Both the position numbers and the translations under genes were made by a program. The notes below the pieces were generated by a model. It saw only the letters and a program-made list of their open reading frames with translations, did not search any database and was not told the origin of the DNA. Below, piece after piece: positions 21,895 to 34,750 of a stretch of 64,000 bases of DNA. Origin of the DNA: Plazaster borealis (Eukaryota; Echinodermata; Asteroidea; Forcipulatida; Labidiasteridae); assembly GCA_021014325.1 (NCBI GenBank), contig CM037461.1, positions 3,869,501-3,933,500 of the forward strand, in the 5' to 3' direction. Position 1 is the stretch's first letter. Every line of letters starts with the position of its first letter.

Positions 21895-22040
21895 TGCAGT
21901 ACCAATGTAGTTCCTGTGTGTTGTGTAATGCACGTAAAAAAACCCATTTCTCTATACAGAGAAGGGGTTTACCCGGGTGTTTCTGGCAGCGTGTTGTAAA
22001 CCCCTTTTTAAAGGTGCTACATAAATCAGTACAGCGTTGC
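21895..22040 (+). repeat. Leu/Ser-type SINE body fragment
   Basis: It matches 23850-23985 almost base for base (GTGTTGTGTAATGCACGTAA, CAGAGAAGGGGTTTRCCCGG, GTTTCTGGCAGCGTGTTGTA). It lacks the tRNA head. Confidence 0.85.
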
Positions 22041-22085
22041 ACTTTTAGTATGTAATATGAAAACAAAATGCAGCATGAGGGTGCC

Positions 22086-24079
22086 GTGGATCATGGCTGA
22101 GTGGAAACACACCGGACTCAAGCTCCGGTGTTTCTGATCAGCAGAGTGTGCCCAGCTAACATGCATACGTTGGGCCAACGTCGGTGAACGTCGGAAAAGT
22201 CGGCATCAAAAAACGAACGTTGAACAGACGTTGGGAAGGTCGGAGTCAGTTTTAAAACGTTGTACGAACGTTGGTAAACAGTATGAAATACAACAGTTAG
22301 AATTACAACGTTGTCATAACTTAGTAATGATAGGGGCAACATAACGTCGGCTAATTTAGGTTGTGCTAACGTCGGGAAATGTTGTGCAGTGAAACAGGTC
22401 GTTTATCAACGTTGGCTCAACGTAGTTATAATACGGGCAACCTAACGTCGGCTTTCATATGTTGTGCCAACGTCGGGAAATGTAGTGCAGTATAACAGGT
22501 CAATTTCCAACGTTGGCTCAACGTTGTTAAAATACGGGCAAACTAACGTCCGCATCCTTAGGTTGTGCTAACGTCGGGAAATGTTGTGCAGTGAAACAGG
22601 TCGTTTATCAACGTTGGCTCAACGGGCAACCTAACATCGGCTTTCATATGTTGTGCCAACGTCGGAAAATGTTGTGCAGTATAACAGGTCAATTTCCATC
22701 GTTGGCTCAACGTTGTTAACGTCCGCATCATTAGGTTGTGCTAACGTCGGGAAATGTTGTACAGTCTAAGAGGTCACTTTACAACGTTAGTACATCGTAG
22801 TTAAAATACGGGCAACCTAACGTCTGCATCCTTAAGTTATGCCAACGTCGGGAATTGTTGTGCCGTATAACAGGTCAATTTCCAACGTTGGCATAACGTA
22901 GTTATAATTTGGGCAACCTGACATAGGCGTCCTAAGGTTGTGCCAACGTCACGAAGTGTTGTACAGTAAGAGGTCACTTTACAACCCAGATAACATTCAT
23001 ACGTTGGGCCAACGTTGGCCTAACGTTGAAATAAATGCAAATTTGTGAGCGTGACTTAGAAGTGTGTAATTTTTCTTTGACAATACTAAAACAAATTAAT
23101 TGTTGAGTTTAGGAATTTCCAAGGCAAGTTGTTGTACTTTTGTGGATAATTCGTCTGTAAGAAAATATGAACATCAAAAATACAAAAAACATTTGTCATT
23201 CCAATATGTGAATTTTAATTTAAAAAGGTGTAAACCATGACTAGAAAGTCTGTGGACCCTTGACAATATAAATACAAGACATGCAGTGCTCAAGGGTGTA
23301 TAGGATTGTATAGGTTGTAGTTAGAATGTATTTAGTTATTAGTATAGTCAATTACTTGTAACATAACTGATAATTATAAATTAATATACACTAATTACTT
23401 GAATTAATTAAAAGAAAAATAACCTCTCAATAATTGTTTTAGATTATTCGTACGTTGGCCAAACGTTGGGCCAATGTTGGAAATAAACGTCAATACGACA
23501 TCAGATGCCGACGTTGTGCCAATTAAACAATATTACGTTTTCCCAACGTTTAACTAAAACGTCTAACGAACGTAAGACGTGCGGACGTCGGCAAAAAAAG
23601 TGCCGACGTCATAACGGGGTTGGGCCGACGTTGGGTCAACGTTGGCCCAACGTCCTCGACGTTGGCCTGATGGAAAAAACAACGTCACCACAACGTCACA
23701 TGCCAACGGTTGCCCAACCAAAAAATTGTACGTTTGCCAACGTTGGGCCGACGTATACATGTTAGCTGGGTGGGTTCGAGTCCCAGTCTTGGCACTTGTG
23801 TCCTTAAACAAGACATTCAACCAATATTGCTTCATCCTTCGGATGGAATGTAGTTCCCGTGTGTTGTGTAATGCACGTAAAAGAACCCATTTCTCTACAC
23901 AGAGAAGGGGTTTGCCCGGGTGTTTCTGGCAGCGTGTTGTAAACCCCTTTTTAAAGGTGTACATAAATTAGTCTCAAAATTAAAAAGCATCAACAACCTG
24001 TCTAAATTTGTTTTATTTTAAGCGCTTTGAGAGGCCAGTAGATAAAGCGCTATATAAAAATTAGTTCTAATTATTATTA
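22086..24079 (+). repeat. Leu/Ser-type SINE split by a 1.6 kb transposon
   Basis: The head is at 22086-22150 (A box TGGCTGAGTGG, variable arm, GATCAGCAGAGTGTG). The B box and body resume at 23771 (TGGGTTCGAGTCCC) and end in AAAGCGCTATATAAAAATTA with an ATT-rich tail near 24079. Removing 22151-23770 and one TG restores the usual SINE junction. Confidence 0.82.
22151..23770. mobile_element. Non-autonomous DNA transposon with ACGTTGG-rich tandem core
   Basis: Ends are CCCAGCTAACATGCATACGT and its imperfect inverse (ACGTATACATGTTAGCTGGG), flanked by TG/TG. Between 22330 and 22985 a roughly 101 bp unit (key phrase GTCGGGAAATGTTGTGCAGT) repeats about seven times, at 22371, 22472, 22573, 22661, 22746, 22847 and 22948. 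A second terminal-like sequence (CCCAGATAACATTCATACGT) starts at 22985. No transposase frame is present. Confidence 0.75.
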
Positions 24080-25160
24080 GCCAGACTTTGCAGATAACAC
24101 AATGAAAAACACCAGCCTGAAAGTGCGTGTGGTTGACATGCACCATTAATTTTTATGTAAATCTGACTCCCGAAATGGCAAATGGCAGACCGTGGACAAA
24201 CCTTTATTATTCGCTAAGGTCAAGGGTCAAATCCATACTAAAATAAACATATCTTCTTTTTATCATAGTCTCAATGTACCCATTACTTCACAATCGAGCC
24301 ATTTTGAATATACTCAAATGGATTGATTATAATAACAACCATTTTTAATCCAATCTAAGGGAAGCTATGGACTGTTCAGGAAGGTTTGGTTGGTCGTCAT
24401 TACAAGCTTACATTGAGTCAATCTGGCAACTAATTATGAACATCTACTGTGTCGGAGACGACGTGATCCAGTTTATGTTGGAGCTTTACAGTGCAGAAAC
24501 TGGAGGGAAAACTTAGGGCTATTAGCTATTGGTTGAGTGGGGGTCGTCGGCCTATAGTGTTCTTCATGTTCATCCATTATACCCTTTTCACTGTTTTTCT
24601 TTTCGCTTTCTTCGAGAAGCATTCAACAAAATGAATAAATATTTAAAAATTCAATTCATTTCTAGTTTTGCATGAATACACCCACTTTCCCATTGGCATC
24701 TATAGGTTCATCGATACAAGCCCTATGGGTTTCTAGATGGCCCTCCGCTCAATATGTGTTATTTTCTCCAAATCCGTTGATGTATGACTTGGTTTTTAAT
24801 TGAGTGGAAATTAATAAACAAACAAACAAACGAAACATCAGTCAGCAAACAAGGGTTGATTTTAGACTAATAAATCAATTTTAATTGCTTTAGGGATAAT
24901 AATAATATAATATAAATCTAAATATACAAGATTATACAAGCATTTTACATGAAAATATACCACTTTGTCTAAAACTGTTTGCAGGAACAGTAAATCAAAA
25001 TTTAACCAACAGCCAAATACTTGAAAACACATGATGCAAAGTTTAATTCCAATAACAGCAACACCTCTCTGTAGTGACCCATTAGTGGCAGTTTTCGGTT
25101 TTGATAGAAACAGGGAGAAGCAAAAACAGCTGAATTTATATAACTTGTTTTCTTCTTTGT
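24080..25160. other. No gene recognised
   Basis: AT-rich sequence without domain-bearing frames or clear terminal repeats. From 25160 the 'GTAGCCCCTTT...GAGTGGCTTTTAGCC' repeat tail follows. Confidence 0.35.
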
Positions 25161-25299
25161 AGCCCCTTTAATCTAAGAGTGGCTTTTAGCCTTGTCTGGG
25201 GGAAAACTTGCATTAAAAATAAAAAAAATAGAAAATAATATTTAAAAAAAGCTTTAACAAACCATAATTCCCAATTAAAGTAATATCTCATAATTATCT

Positions 25300-26245
25300 A
25301 GTGTCAGAGTACCAACAAGTACAAGAATGTTCACAGACTTGCACAAACTTACATGGTACAAGAGATGATGGTGGAAAATAAGTTTACTTAACATGCTATA
25401 GTTTTTGAGAAATGAGCAAAACAAATATCTTCGATCTCAAGTCCAAAACTTGATATTTGAAACAGTGAAAACATTAGGTTTTTTTCCCATTATTTTTGTT
25501 GTGACTAATTGAGCTTACCCTTTCACATATTTTTTATTTCATGGATGTTTGTTCACATAAAGTGTGGATACATGCTTTAAATTCTTTAGAAATTATCAGA
25601 AAATTATCAAGGGTTACATTGTAATAACAATAGTAGCTATTCAACTTGTACTAGTTTATACAAGTTGACGAATTTCACAATTTTATCACCAATACAGCGA
25701 GCCAAAGTTTACTGATTTACATTATTAAACTAGAATTGCTTACTTTAAATTATTTCCTACACATAAAATGTTGTTATAACAGAAAAACTAAATTTTTCAG
25801 TCCGTTATAAAACAACTAGCTCTGAGTGATCAAGATAAAGTAAAACAAAAACTATTGTAATAATAAAATGCTTGAAATAAATTGTTTTCTCATAACAACA
25901 AAAGTAAGAATCTTGTCAACTGTTACCACTAATTAACACTTGATACCCGGTACACCATCACTTCAATATGTTGGGAGCGTTTCAAAATTGAGAACGGCGG
26001 GATTGTTCTAGTTGAATCGGTTGAGTATTGGACCTAAATAGTGAGAACAAAACCCGAATGTTTCCTGTTTTTCAATTATCAAGTTTTGGACTTGAAAACA
26101 AAGCTATAGTTGTTTTACTCATTTCTAGAAAACTGTGCTAAGTAAATATATTTCAAGGGAAGTTTTCCACCATGACCATCTTTGATACCTTGTAAGTTTG
26201 TGCAAATCTGTGAACATTGATATTTTACAGTAGTCTTGTGCACAC
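25300..26245. repeat. Pair of inverted divergent MITE segments
   Basis: 25300-25575 (minus) and 26000-26245 (plus) share the phrases of the 2893-3239 subfamily: ATCAAGTTTTGGACTTGA, TTGTTTTACTCATTTC, GTTTGTGCAAATCTGTGAACA. The two halves face each other across about 420 bp. Confidence 0.55.
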
Positions 26246-26462
26246 CCTTAAAACTTCACCTGAATTATTATTTAAATATTTTAGGATGGGCCTATCGACC
26301 GGTCTGTTGGAACACCGGAGCATTTCATTAAATCTGTTTAAATTTCTTGTTTCGCTGGAGAATGAGCAATTGGCTGTACGGCCAAAAAAGGAAGAAGGGA
26401 TTTTGCATACTTTTGGTTTTCTGAAGAGTTAATATACATTAATTAAATTATTTGGGGTTGAA

Positions 26463-26650
26463 CAAAGAACAATAATTGACTAGAGCGGGACTGGAACCTG
26501 CGACCTCCAGATTAACGTGCTGCCCACGTTAATCCTGAGGTCGCAGGTTCAAGTCCCGCTATATTCACAGCACATTAATCTGGAGGTGGGAGGTTCAAGT
26601 CCCGCTTTAGTAATTTTTTCTTTGTTCAACCCAAAATAATTTATACCCAC
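26463..26650. repeat. Head-to-head tRNA-like SINE pair, A boxes missing
   Basis: The minus-strand half (GGGTTGAACAAAGAA, then a B box in reverse) meets a plus-strand half at a palindrome around 26512-26538 (GATTAACGTG ... CACGTTAATC). The plus half carries two B-box segments (GGTTCAAGTCCCGCT at about 26545 and 26588) and the tail TTTTTTCTTTGTTCAACCCA. The same tail marks the copies at 33090-33163 and 35999-36169. Confidence 0.75.
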
Positions 26651-26838
26651 TCAGTAAGTTTCCCTTGTGGGTTTTTGCTTGACATATAGTTATTAGTAAA
26701 CAAGGCTTTTGTTACGATATAATGATAACAACAACCTGAGAACATTATTTTTTAAATTTACGAGGTGCTCCGAGGTCAAGTTCATTATCAATAATAATAT
26801 CGACCATTACCAATAAATGGATTGTGTTTACATTTTTT

Positions 26839-27361
26839 AATGCCACAAAATACCATCGGCATAAACCTTTCATGTTTTGTGATGCACTCATTTTTCATTA
26901 GATAGAGTCCTCATGAAAGTGGGGAGGGGGAATTACAAGTCTCTAACCTCACATTAAAACGGTGCAAAACGGCATTTTATTTGATACTCTTTCAAAGCGA
27001 AATTTGAAACATAACGTCATTGGACATTAAAAACAAATGGGTCTGTACAATCCAAAGAGGACCTTTTGCACCAGCCCAAAGGTCAAACGCAATGCCATTA
27101 TAGTTGAATATCATCAAAATTCAGGAATAAACTAACAATTCTCTGCGAAAAGAAAATTCACACACCAAATGTGACGTCATCGAACGTTTTGGGATTTTGA
27201 CAACAAAATGCACTTGAAGGGTATCTAACACAGTGGCATTTTAACACCATTTATAAACGTGAGGTTAGAGACTTTTTATCATATAAAGACTCATTGTATT
27301 GAAAAATTGCATGCATCACAAAACGTAATAGCTTTATGCCTATGGCACTTTGTGGCATTGA
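26839..27361. repeat. Foldback element with arms of ~100 bp
   Basis: The left arm starts AATGCCACAAAATACC, then GGCATAAACC, TTTTGTGATGCA, GTCTCTAACCTCAC. The right arm gives the inverse order (GTGAGGTTAGAGAC, TGCATCACAAAA, TTTATGCC, TTTGTGGCATT). The middle holds no frame of note. Confidence 0.75.
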
Positions 27362-28030
27362 AAATATTATCTCTAATGTGTTTTTTTTGTTTGTTTATGG
27401 AGTAGTTGAGAGGTCTTTTGGTCCAGTACAAACACTTTTAGCATGGTGATTTCTGTGCATAAATGAGTATTGCAAGTGTACAGGTGTTCCATAATAGTTG
27501 GGTCTATTTTATTTATTCTGATGTAGGCCCCCCTATGACTGAAAGATTGCAACACAAGCTCTTCGTGAACAGCAACCAACTCCCATTTTCCTACATTTTC
27601 AGTCTTTTCATGTAAATTAACTTGTGTGACGGACTAACGTCATACCGGGTGCAACAATTAAACTGATACCCTTTGATCGTGTAGAAATACTTTATTCCTT
27701 TAATAAAATCTCCACGCTTGCACGCACATACGCCAGTTGCTTTCAATAAGTTGTTCTTTGCAACAGCAAACACAAAATAAATCATTGTACAAAGCATCCT
27801 CACTATGACCTGACAGTTTTTCTGAGTTTTTAAAAGCATTTTTGTAAAGAGTTCGTTACAAATAGCAGTAATGGCCTGACTAATCGACCATAGCTCAAGT
27901 TTTTCTTTTGGAAAGATGCAACATGTTCAAACGATAGATACTTTCCATTAATAATAATAATAAATAATAATAATAAGACTTGGCACTCCCAAAAACTTTG
28001 CCCGAGACCGAAATAAAGCTGGACCCTCAA

Positions 28031-28203
28031 TAGACCTTATGCATTGACGTCATCCAGCCGCCATCTTAGAGGTAAAACGATGACGAAACAATCGAAACGC
28101 ACAGATTTGTACGCGCGGTGCACAGGATTGGCCAATGAACAACCTCCTTTTGACCTCTAGGCGAGGGCGCCCTACTGTTATGACATCATGTGCATAAGGT
28201 CTA
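28031..28203 (+). repeat. TA-flanked palindromic MITE, ~173 bp
   Basis: Begins TAGACCTTATGCATTGACGT and ends with the near inverse, ATAAGGTCTA. The inside includes GGCGCCCT and 'TTTTGACCTCTAGGCGAGG'. A second copy in inverse orientation is at 55331-55501. TA at both ends suggests a Tc1/mariner-type site, which is inference. Confidence 0.8.
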
Positions 28204-30460
28204 TAGCCCGGACCGAATTGTAACTAAACCCTGTGGCCCTAACCGTGAACCTAAATGTGGAAAGGACCTATATGTATAGCCACAACTCTATACATAAATG
28301 AAGCCTTGTGTAGCCCCAAACAGGTACCTAAATAATAGGGCAACCGTCATAAAAAGCAGTAATGTAATTGATCGCCAGATAAATGCTACAAGCACTTGAT
28401 TGCAGCATATCAGATTCAGACTTCGATTTTGAATGATAATTCTCACACATTATCACTTTTTATTATTTTGGTTATTAATATTATAAATTATTATTATTAT
28501 TATTATTATTTTTTGTTTTAATATTACCTTAACTTTTAAAAATAAGTTTCAGGGTTTTCGTTTGAAAGCATTGCATCGTGACAAGTTTTATTCCATAGCT
28601 TATTAAAAAAAGTTACATCTACTACTGTGTCTGGAAAGTAAAAAAGGAATGCCTTGCTGCATGACTGCTTGAAATGGTTTATTGGCTGATTCATCACACT
28701 AAATAAAACTTCGGTTTCGCCATTGTCAGTAATAATTTGATACCTTCAATACATAGATTTTCTTTTGATATCAGGTTGATTGTGCCCTGATTTATGGTTC
28801 ACTGAATGTGGTGGTGCCGACGATGCACTTTTATCAACTTGAACTGAAAAGATTATTTATCTCATGTCAGTTCCAAACGCTTTGGAAAATGATGCCAGCA
28901 TTGATCTATACAAAGGTCTTTTAAAGGCCGTCGAAAGTTAAGTTTTAGTTTCTAAGTAACTGCTTAAAATGATGCACCAGCTCTGAAGATTTTAGTGCGT
29001 GTTTGCTATTGTATATTCCTCAAAGTGCCCACACAAAACATCTCCAAGGAATACAAATCATCTTTCGACATGTTTTTCAGGAACAAAATCAATGTGCGGC
29101 CCCATTTTGTTATTAATATAACGTATTAGGCCTACTGTAATTATTATTGCTATTTTTATTTTTATTTTATTTTTTTATTTTTATTTTTCAATCTTAGCGC
29201 TCATACATCTTTCTTATTCACTGATTATAAAGTTCGCATTTGGGGATAGTACCACTAACTTTCAGAGAAACATTTCCGCTCTGAAATGACTTCATAAGTA
29301 GGCCGAGTAGAAATTAAACAGTGCATACTGCCTTCCTCCGTGGTATTTATCCTGAATTCCTAGATGTGTCATGTATTTTTCTTTTTGGTGTGAAATCAAT
29401 GGAGTAAATAAATATTTTTTTTTCAGATGCAACAGTTTTATTGATGATTTCTTCACCTTGGCTTCTCAGAGCCCAAACACATACTAATTACAATAGATGT
29501 GATCCTATCCTGCAAAACATAATTGTTTACTCCACTATAGGTTTGAATGTAACATCATTTCCATCAAGTATGTGAAACTCAAAAGTGTTAAGTGCATTTA
29601 AAAACAAATTGTCTTTTAGGTTTAAAATTTAAGAAATCGTGTATGTAGCATTGTAAATCTCAAGTTCAATTCAAGAGTGATCTGGTGTCAACAATTTGCT
29701 TAATGAAATCAAGCTGTGTACGGTGACAATTTTGGTGTCTTGCTTGTGACATTCAACTGTAGAATGTTTCCTTGGTTTGCTGGACAAATCCTAACTTTCA
29801 ATCTCAAAGATGGTCTTAGAAAATTAAATGCACTCATTGCTCATTACATGTAGGCCCTCTGATGTTAACCACTTGTCTTCATTACACATTAATTTTATTA
29901 AATTGTATTTGTACCTCAATGATTGGTGACAGACAAAAAAATATGTTTATTTTGTGATATTTAAGAACATGATTGCAATTAATTTCTTGGTGATGTTTAA
30001 CTTTACATTGAATATCTGTGTTTTGGTTCCGACCTATTTGCAAGCTGATTATGATTATTTTCCCATATTATGAGTGCATATTAACTTTAGTTTTTTAGAA
30101 AAGGTTTCCCTCGGTCTTTTTTTATATTGTTCTATACTGTCTTCATTGCATATGCAAGATGATCTTATAGTGATTATTTATAATTGTATGTTTTGTAATA
30201 AGAGCTGACCAAAGTTTATTGTTAACAATAAACAAAGTTAATCTTGTCATTTGTGTTTCTTCAATTTAATATTTACCTCTGCCACTTTCAAACACATCGT
30301 TCATTAAAGTTCACCCATGGAGTAAATTAAACAAATTCGTTTCTTGCCCATTGAATGGTAGAATTTGTATGTGTGAATTATGTGTCTATTTGCAGTTATA
30401 GTTACATGTACGTACACGACGTCTGCACTAATTTTGGTTATTTCCAATGTGAAGTATATA
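28204..30460. other. No gene recognised; microsatellites
   Basis: AT-rich. An (ATT)n tract lies at 28486-28512 and a T/A-rich tract at 29145-29190. There is no domain-bearing frame and no clear mobile element ends. Confidence 0.4.
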
Positions 30461-30469
30461 AACTAAAGC

Positions 30470-30985
30470 CTTGGTGCATACAAGTTTTTATATTAATATT
30501 TCACCACACCAATATCTGTGCATGTACTAAAATACACCACCTGTACCCTCCCCTCCAAGTATACCAAAACCATATGCTCCAATACTACACTATTTCTGTG
30601 TAATATGCACCAATACTACACCAAAGTTATATGCACCAATTTTGTATATGCACCAACACTACACCGATGTCGTACGCACCAATACTACACCAATTTTGTA
30701 TGCACCAATACTAAACACCAATTTTGTATGCGCCAATACTAGAAACCAATTTTGTATGCACCAAAATGCACCACTGGTGCCCTTTTAGTGCTAATTAAAA
30801 TAGTTGGGACTACACCAAAACTGCACCAACCAGTCCAAATTTTAGGTTGGGTGTTTGGAGGGTACACCAACGGTGCACCAATAATAGAGCTCTGGTGTAT
30901 AGTTTTGGGGAGAATTGTTTTTTCAAATCCCTATATACACTAAAACTGCACCAACTTGACACCTAAACGGCACTACAGTTGGATA
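30470..30985. repeat. GGTGCA/TGCACC-rich repeat region
   Basis: 'TATGCACCAATACTACACC'-like units of about 30 bp recur between 30600 and 30775. Flanking TTGGTGCATACAAG (left) and CTGCACCAACTTG (right) are inverse-like, so this may be a DNA element with a minisatellite core. Open frames here just follow the repeat. Confidence 0.5.
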
Positions 30986-31379
30986 TAGGAAGTCCATTTT
31001 TCACGAACCTTATAGAATATTTTTGGAGAAATTTTGGCAAACTTGTTTTTTTAACATACAGCCCTGCATCGTTACACGCATTTCGACGCGATTAAAAGAG
31101 GAGGGGTGGACTCATAGTGACAAAGCTTGTATTGCACTTCGTCATCTAGGTTTACACCTGGAGGTGGTAGTCCATGAAACTGAGGACTCTCAGCTACATT
31201 TTAAATCGTTTGGTTTGCAAAGTGCATTGGGGTGAATGTGTGATTGTATCCTTATTGACCTATTGAGACCACTACTTCGTGTAGAGATAACGATACAGGA
31301 TTTGTCTACCAATGACAAGTTTAAAATGAACAATAAAACGTCTGCTCCCCCTGGTATAATGCGCCTTCGGTAAGTACAC

Positions 31380-31503
31380 CTTGGCCAGTGACGCACTCGG
31401 CTGTTATTATGGTTAAATCTTCCATCTGTGGGATATATTGTACTGCTCTTCCCTGGTAGGATGTGGTGCTGTTTAAATTACATCCACCCGCAATGGAAAT
31501 CAC
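31380..31503 (-). CDS. Candidate internal exon, unknown gene
   Basis: Acceptor CCTTAAAG, donor CAAG|GTGTAC. One frame is fully open and reads VISIAGGCNLNSTTSYQGRA, then VQYIPQMEDLTIITAECVTG. It has two Cys and is plausibly extracellular. It does not join in frame to the candidate exon at 32800-32910, so the gene model is unresolved. Confidence 0.25.
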
Positions 31504-32799
31504 CTTTAAGGAGGAAAAAAAAAGATCCATATAATTATTACTGGTAGGCTATAACCAATCGACAGATCATCATCATGCTGTTGTCGAATCAATCTGTGAT
31601 TGTGCAAATCCCTAGAAAGCTCTCCACAACTATAGACGCAAAAAGTCGCGAGCGGTCGATTCAGACATTTTTAGCCCGAAATGTTCTCTGTTTGTTTTTC
31701 TTAAAGAAACTTACCTGACACAATCGTACCGCCATATTATTATGCGTACCAGGTGAGTTTAAAGTATCTATTTAAAGAGGTTTTTAAAGATTTTTGAGCA
31801 TTTGTTTCGTCACTCCCTGCTCCCGGGGATTTGAATCGCGTAGGGCATTTGGATGTACCAACAAACACACATGAGCGTTTACTCGGACCCTACACACATC
31901 AGATCATGTCCAATAGTGTTAACAAGAAAAGCGTTGTTGGGTCCAGTAACCCGGACTAATAAAAATGCACTACAACGTGAAACATGGTAATTGTGTCCAA
32001 GGTAAAATTAAATGGTAACAAGACCCCCCCCATTTCAAATGTTATTTTTGGGATGATTGTGACCCCTGGAGAGTAACAAACTTTGGTAGTAATCGGTCAT
32101 TCTGTTAAAATGGGAGGGTCAAAATTGTGTCACTTCACTTTCTGTTTTGACTCGTCCATAGGGTTACCCAGTGGCTGTTAGACCGTTTCGGGACAAGATG
32201 ATACAAAAATACCTGGTGAACAACCCGGTTATCAGACCAAATTGGTCATTCTCACTAACACTCACTAATGTATGCAGCCCCCTTTCCCTGAGTGGAGTAC
32301 AGTTTACGAAAATAAAATGATTGTCTTACCATTTTTATACGCGAGCCTATGTTACGCCCCAGGTATCGATCAATTCACTGGATCTAGGCACACCGACCCA
32401 CCCGGTGAACATGCATTGGATCCGCTCTCGTGGCAACAGTGTCTAAAATAAAGAGAAAGGTGGGCACTCGATCGAATCAGGGTGTGAATTTCAAAAAACA
32501 TCTCGTTAAGAAATTATCGAGGAATATAGCCGGAAAAAGCTTGGCAGTCTCAGATCCATAGGGCAGGGATGGGCTTAGCGAACACCTGAAGGGTAAAAGA
32601 AAACTCCTGTATCGATATCTTTATACAAAGTAGTGCTCTCAGTATAGGTCATAAGGATAAAATCACACATTGAAGTCCATGTACTTTGCAAAACAAAATC
32701 CATTGTATTAATTATAAGCAACTTGGAGGGAGAAAACCTACCGGGTGTGGACTAATTTACAAAAAGCAGTGATCTACCGTACATTTACACTGTACTTAC

Positions 32800-32910
32800 G
32801 AGGATCTCTTTGCTCTGTAGCCGTTGCAGGCAGCCTGGATATTTGACAAGGCATCGGCTCCATCTCCAGCTGCCCTGGGATGGAGCTCTCCGTTGTTAGA
32901 GAGAAACTTG
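32800..32910 (-). CDS. Candidate internal exon, unknown gene
   Basis: Acceptor ATATTCCAG, donor CCTC|GTAAGTA, 111 nt. In the phase set by the exon at 35351-35411 it reads TSFSLTTESSIPGQLEMEPM; an alternative open frame reads NNGELHPRAAGDGADALSNI. Coding status is uncertain. Confidence 0.25.
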
Positions 32911-33089
32911 CTGGAATATGTACCAATCAGATTCGCACATACACCGTTGCCTGGTTGCATACATTGCAGGTGACAACCTATACGGAATGATATTGACAGG
33001 AAAGCATCAACATTACTTCTACAGTGGATCTTTTACAACTGAATTCCATAAACGGGTAAACATTTTCATTTGTTTTACTTTTTTACTTA

Positions 33090-33163
33090 CCGGTACGTTA
33101 AACCGGAGGTCGTTGGTTCAAATCCCACTCTAGTCAATTTTTCTTTGTTCAACCCAAAATCAT
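33090..33163 (+). repeat. 5'-truncated tRNA-like SINE
   Basis: GTACGTTAAACCGGAGGTCG, B box GGTTCAAATCCCACT and tail CAATTTTTCTTTGTTCAACC match 36095-36169. A (TA)n run follows at 33164-33180. Confidence 0.8.
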
Positions 33164-33169
33164 TATATA

Positions 33170-34750
33170 TATATATATATAGCAACTTTTCTTGAAGTTG
33201 TTTTTTAAAATGTCAAAATCATACTCTTTTTTTCTCCATAAAATATTGCTGGAGGAACAAAGTAAGAAACTGGTAAACTTTAAACAATATTTTTAACAGT
33301 CTTTTTATTTATACCTTTTTGTTAGCAAAACAATTTGCCACATTTTGTACTCCTATAACTATTATTGCATCATAATATCGAAGAGAAATACGCACACCGT
33401 TTATTGACAATGTATGCTTCATTATTGGGAAAGCTGACCAAAAAAAGAGTTTATTTGTGGATCGACTGTTACTAATTTAAGTAAGGGGATAGATTGTTGT
33501 TTCCCTTGTTGCTCAAACCCAGCCGGCGAAGAGGAGGGGATATATTTGTGTATCCTTTATTACTCAAACCAAGCTAAACAGAGGAGGGGATAGATTTGTG
33601 CATCTTTTGTTACTCAAACCAAGTCATAGGAGAGAATACTCGTTTTTAAAACCCAGCTAAAAAGAAAAGGGGATAGATTTGTTTTATCCCTTCTTCCTAA
33701 AATGTGAAATGTCCTTGTTTATATAAACACGACAAATTAATGTGCGTTATATTGCTAGCAAATAACTGGGATTTATTCCTTTTAAATAATTATCCTATAA
33801 AAATATATTGATTTGTGAAGTCTGGAGCATGTTTCACAATTTTGGGGAGAAATTGGTAAACGAAAAATGTTTTGCTTTGACTAAAATCCTGTTTCTCAAT
33901 AGCAAATTTTCGGACTATAATGATAATTTTAAGCAGTAACAGGTTCACATTTAACTACACATTTTCACATTTCACCTTTTTTTGGAAATATATAGCATTT
34001 GTTCTTGAAGTTGTCTCTTAAATGTTGAAATCATGCTATTTTTCTTCATAAAATATTGCTGGAGCAACCAAGTTAGAACCTGGTGCACTTTAAAGAATAT
34101 TTTTAACAGTCTTTTGATTGATTTATTTTTGTTTGCAAAACAATGTGCCAAATTGTGCGTACTCATAACTATTGTTGCATCATAACATCAAAGAAAAATC
34201 CGCACACCTTTTTATTTACAATTATGTACTTCATATTGGGAAAGCTGACAAAATTAAAAGTTTAATTGTAGTTCGAGTTGTTGTAATTTAGGTCAGGGGA
34301 TAGATTTTTCTATCCCTTGTTCCTCAAACCCAGCCGAAAAGATGAGGGGATAAAATTTTCTATCCCTTGTTCCTCAAATCCAGCAGAAAAGAGGAGGGGA
34401 TAGAGTTTTCTATCCCTTGTTCCTTCAACCTAGCCGAAAAGTGGAAGGGGTAGATTTTTTTATCCTTTGCTGCTCAAACCAAGCGAAAAAAGAGGAAGGG
34501 ATAGATTTTTTTAATCATTGGACCTCAAACATGAAAAAATGTGCGTTATATTGCTAACAAATAACTGGATTTTTTCAATATTTTAAATGTTAGCTTAGAA
34601 AAATTTGATTGATTTGTAAAATCTGGAGCATGTTTTTCACATTTTGGAGGAAAATAAGGTAAAAGAACAATTTGATGCTTTAAAATCCTGTTTTGGTTGC
34701 AATTATTGGATTATAATGACAATTTTAAGGAGTAAATTTGAAAATGAAAA
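33170..34750. repeat. Direct duplication of ~0.8 kb with internal minisatellites
   Basis: Text from 33181 (CTTGAAGTTG, AAAATATTGCTGGAG, TTTTTAACAGTCTTTT, CATCATAA, GGGAAAGCTGAC) recurs from about 33994, offset about 813 bp. Each copy contains several units like GAGGAGGGGATAGATTT / CCCTTGTT / CTCAAACCCAGC and ends near AATCTGGAGCATGTTTTTCAC. I see no coding function. Confidence 0.8.

Noticed and set aside
23563..23971. Overlapping open frames of 109 and 133 codons
   Set aside because: They span the transposon/SINE boundary and change identity at it.
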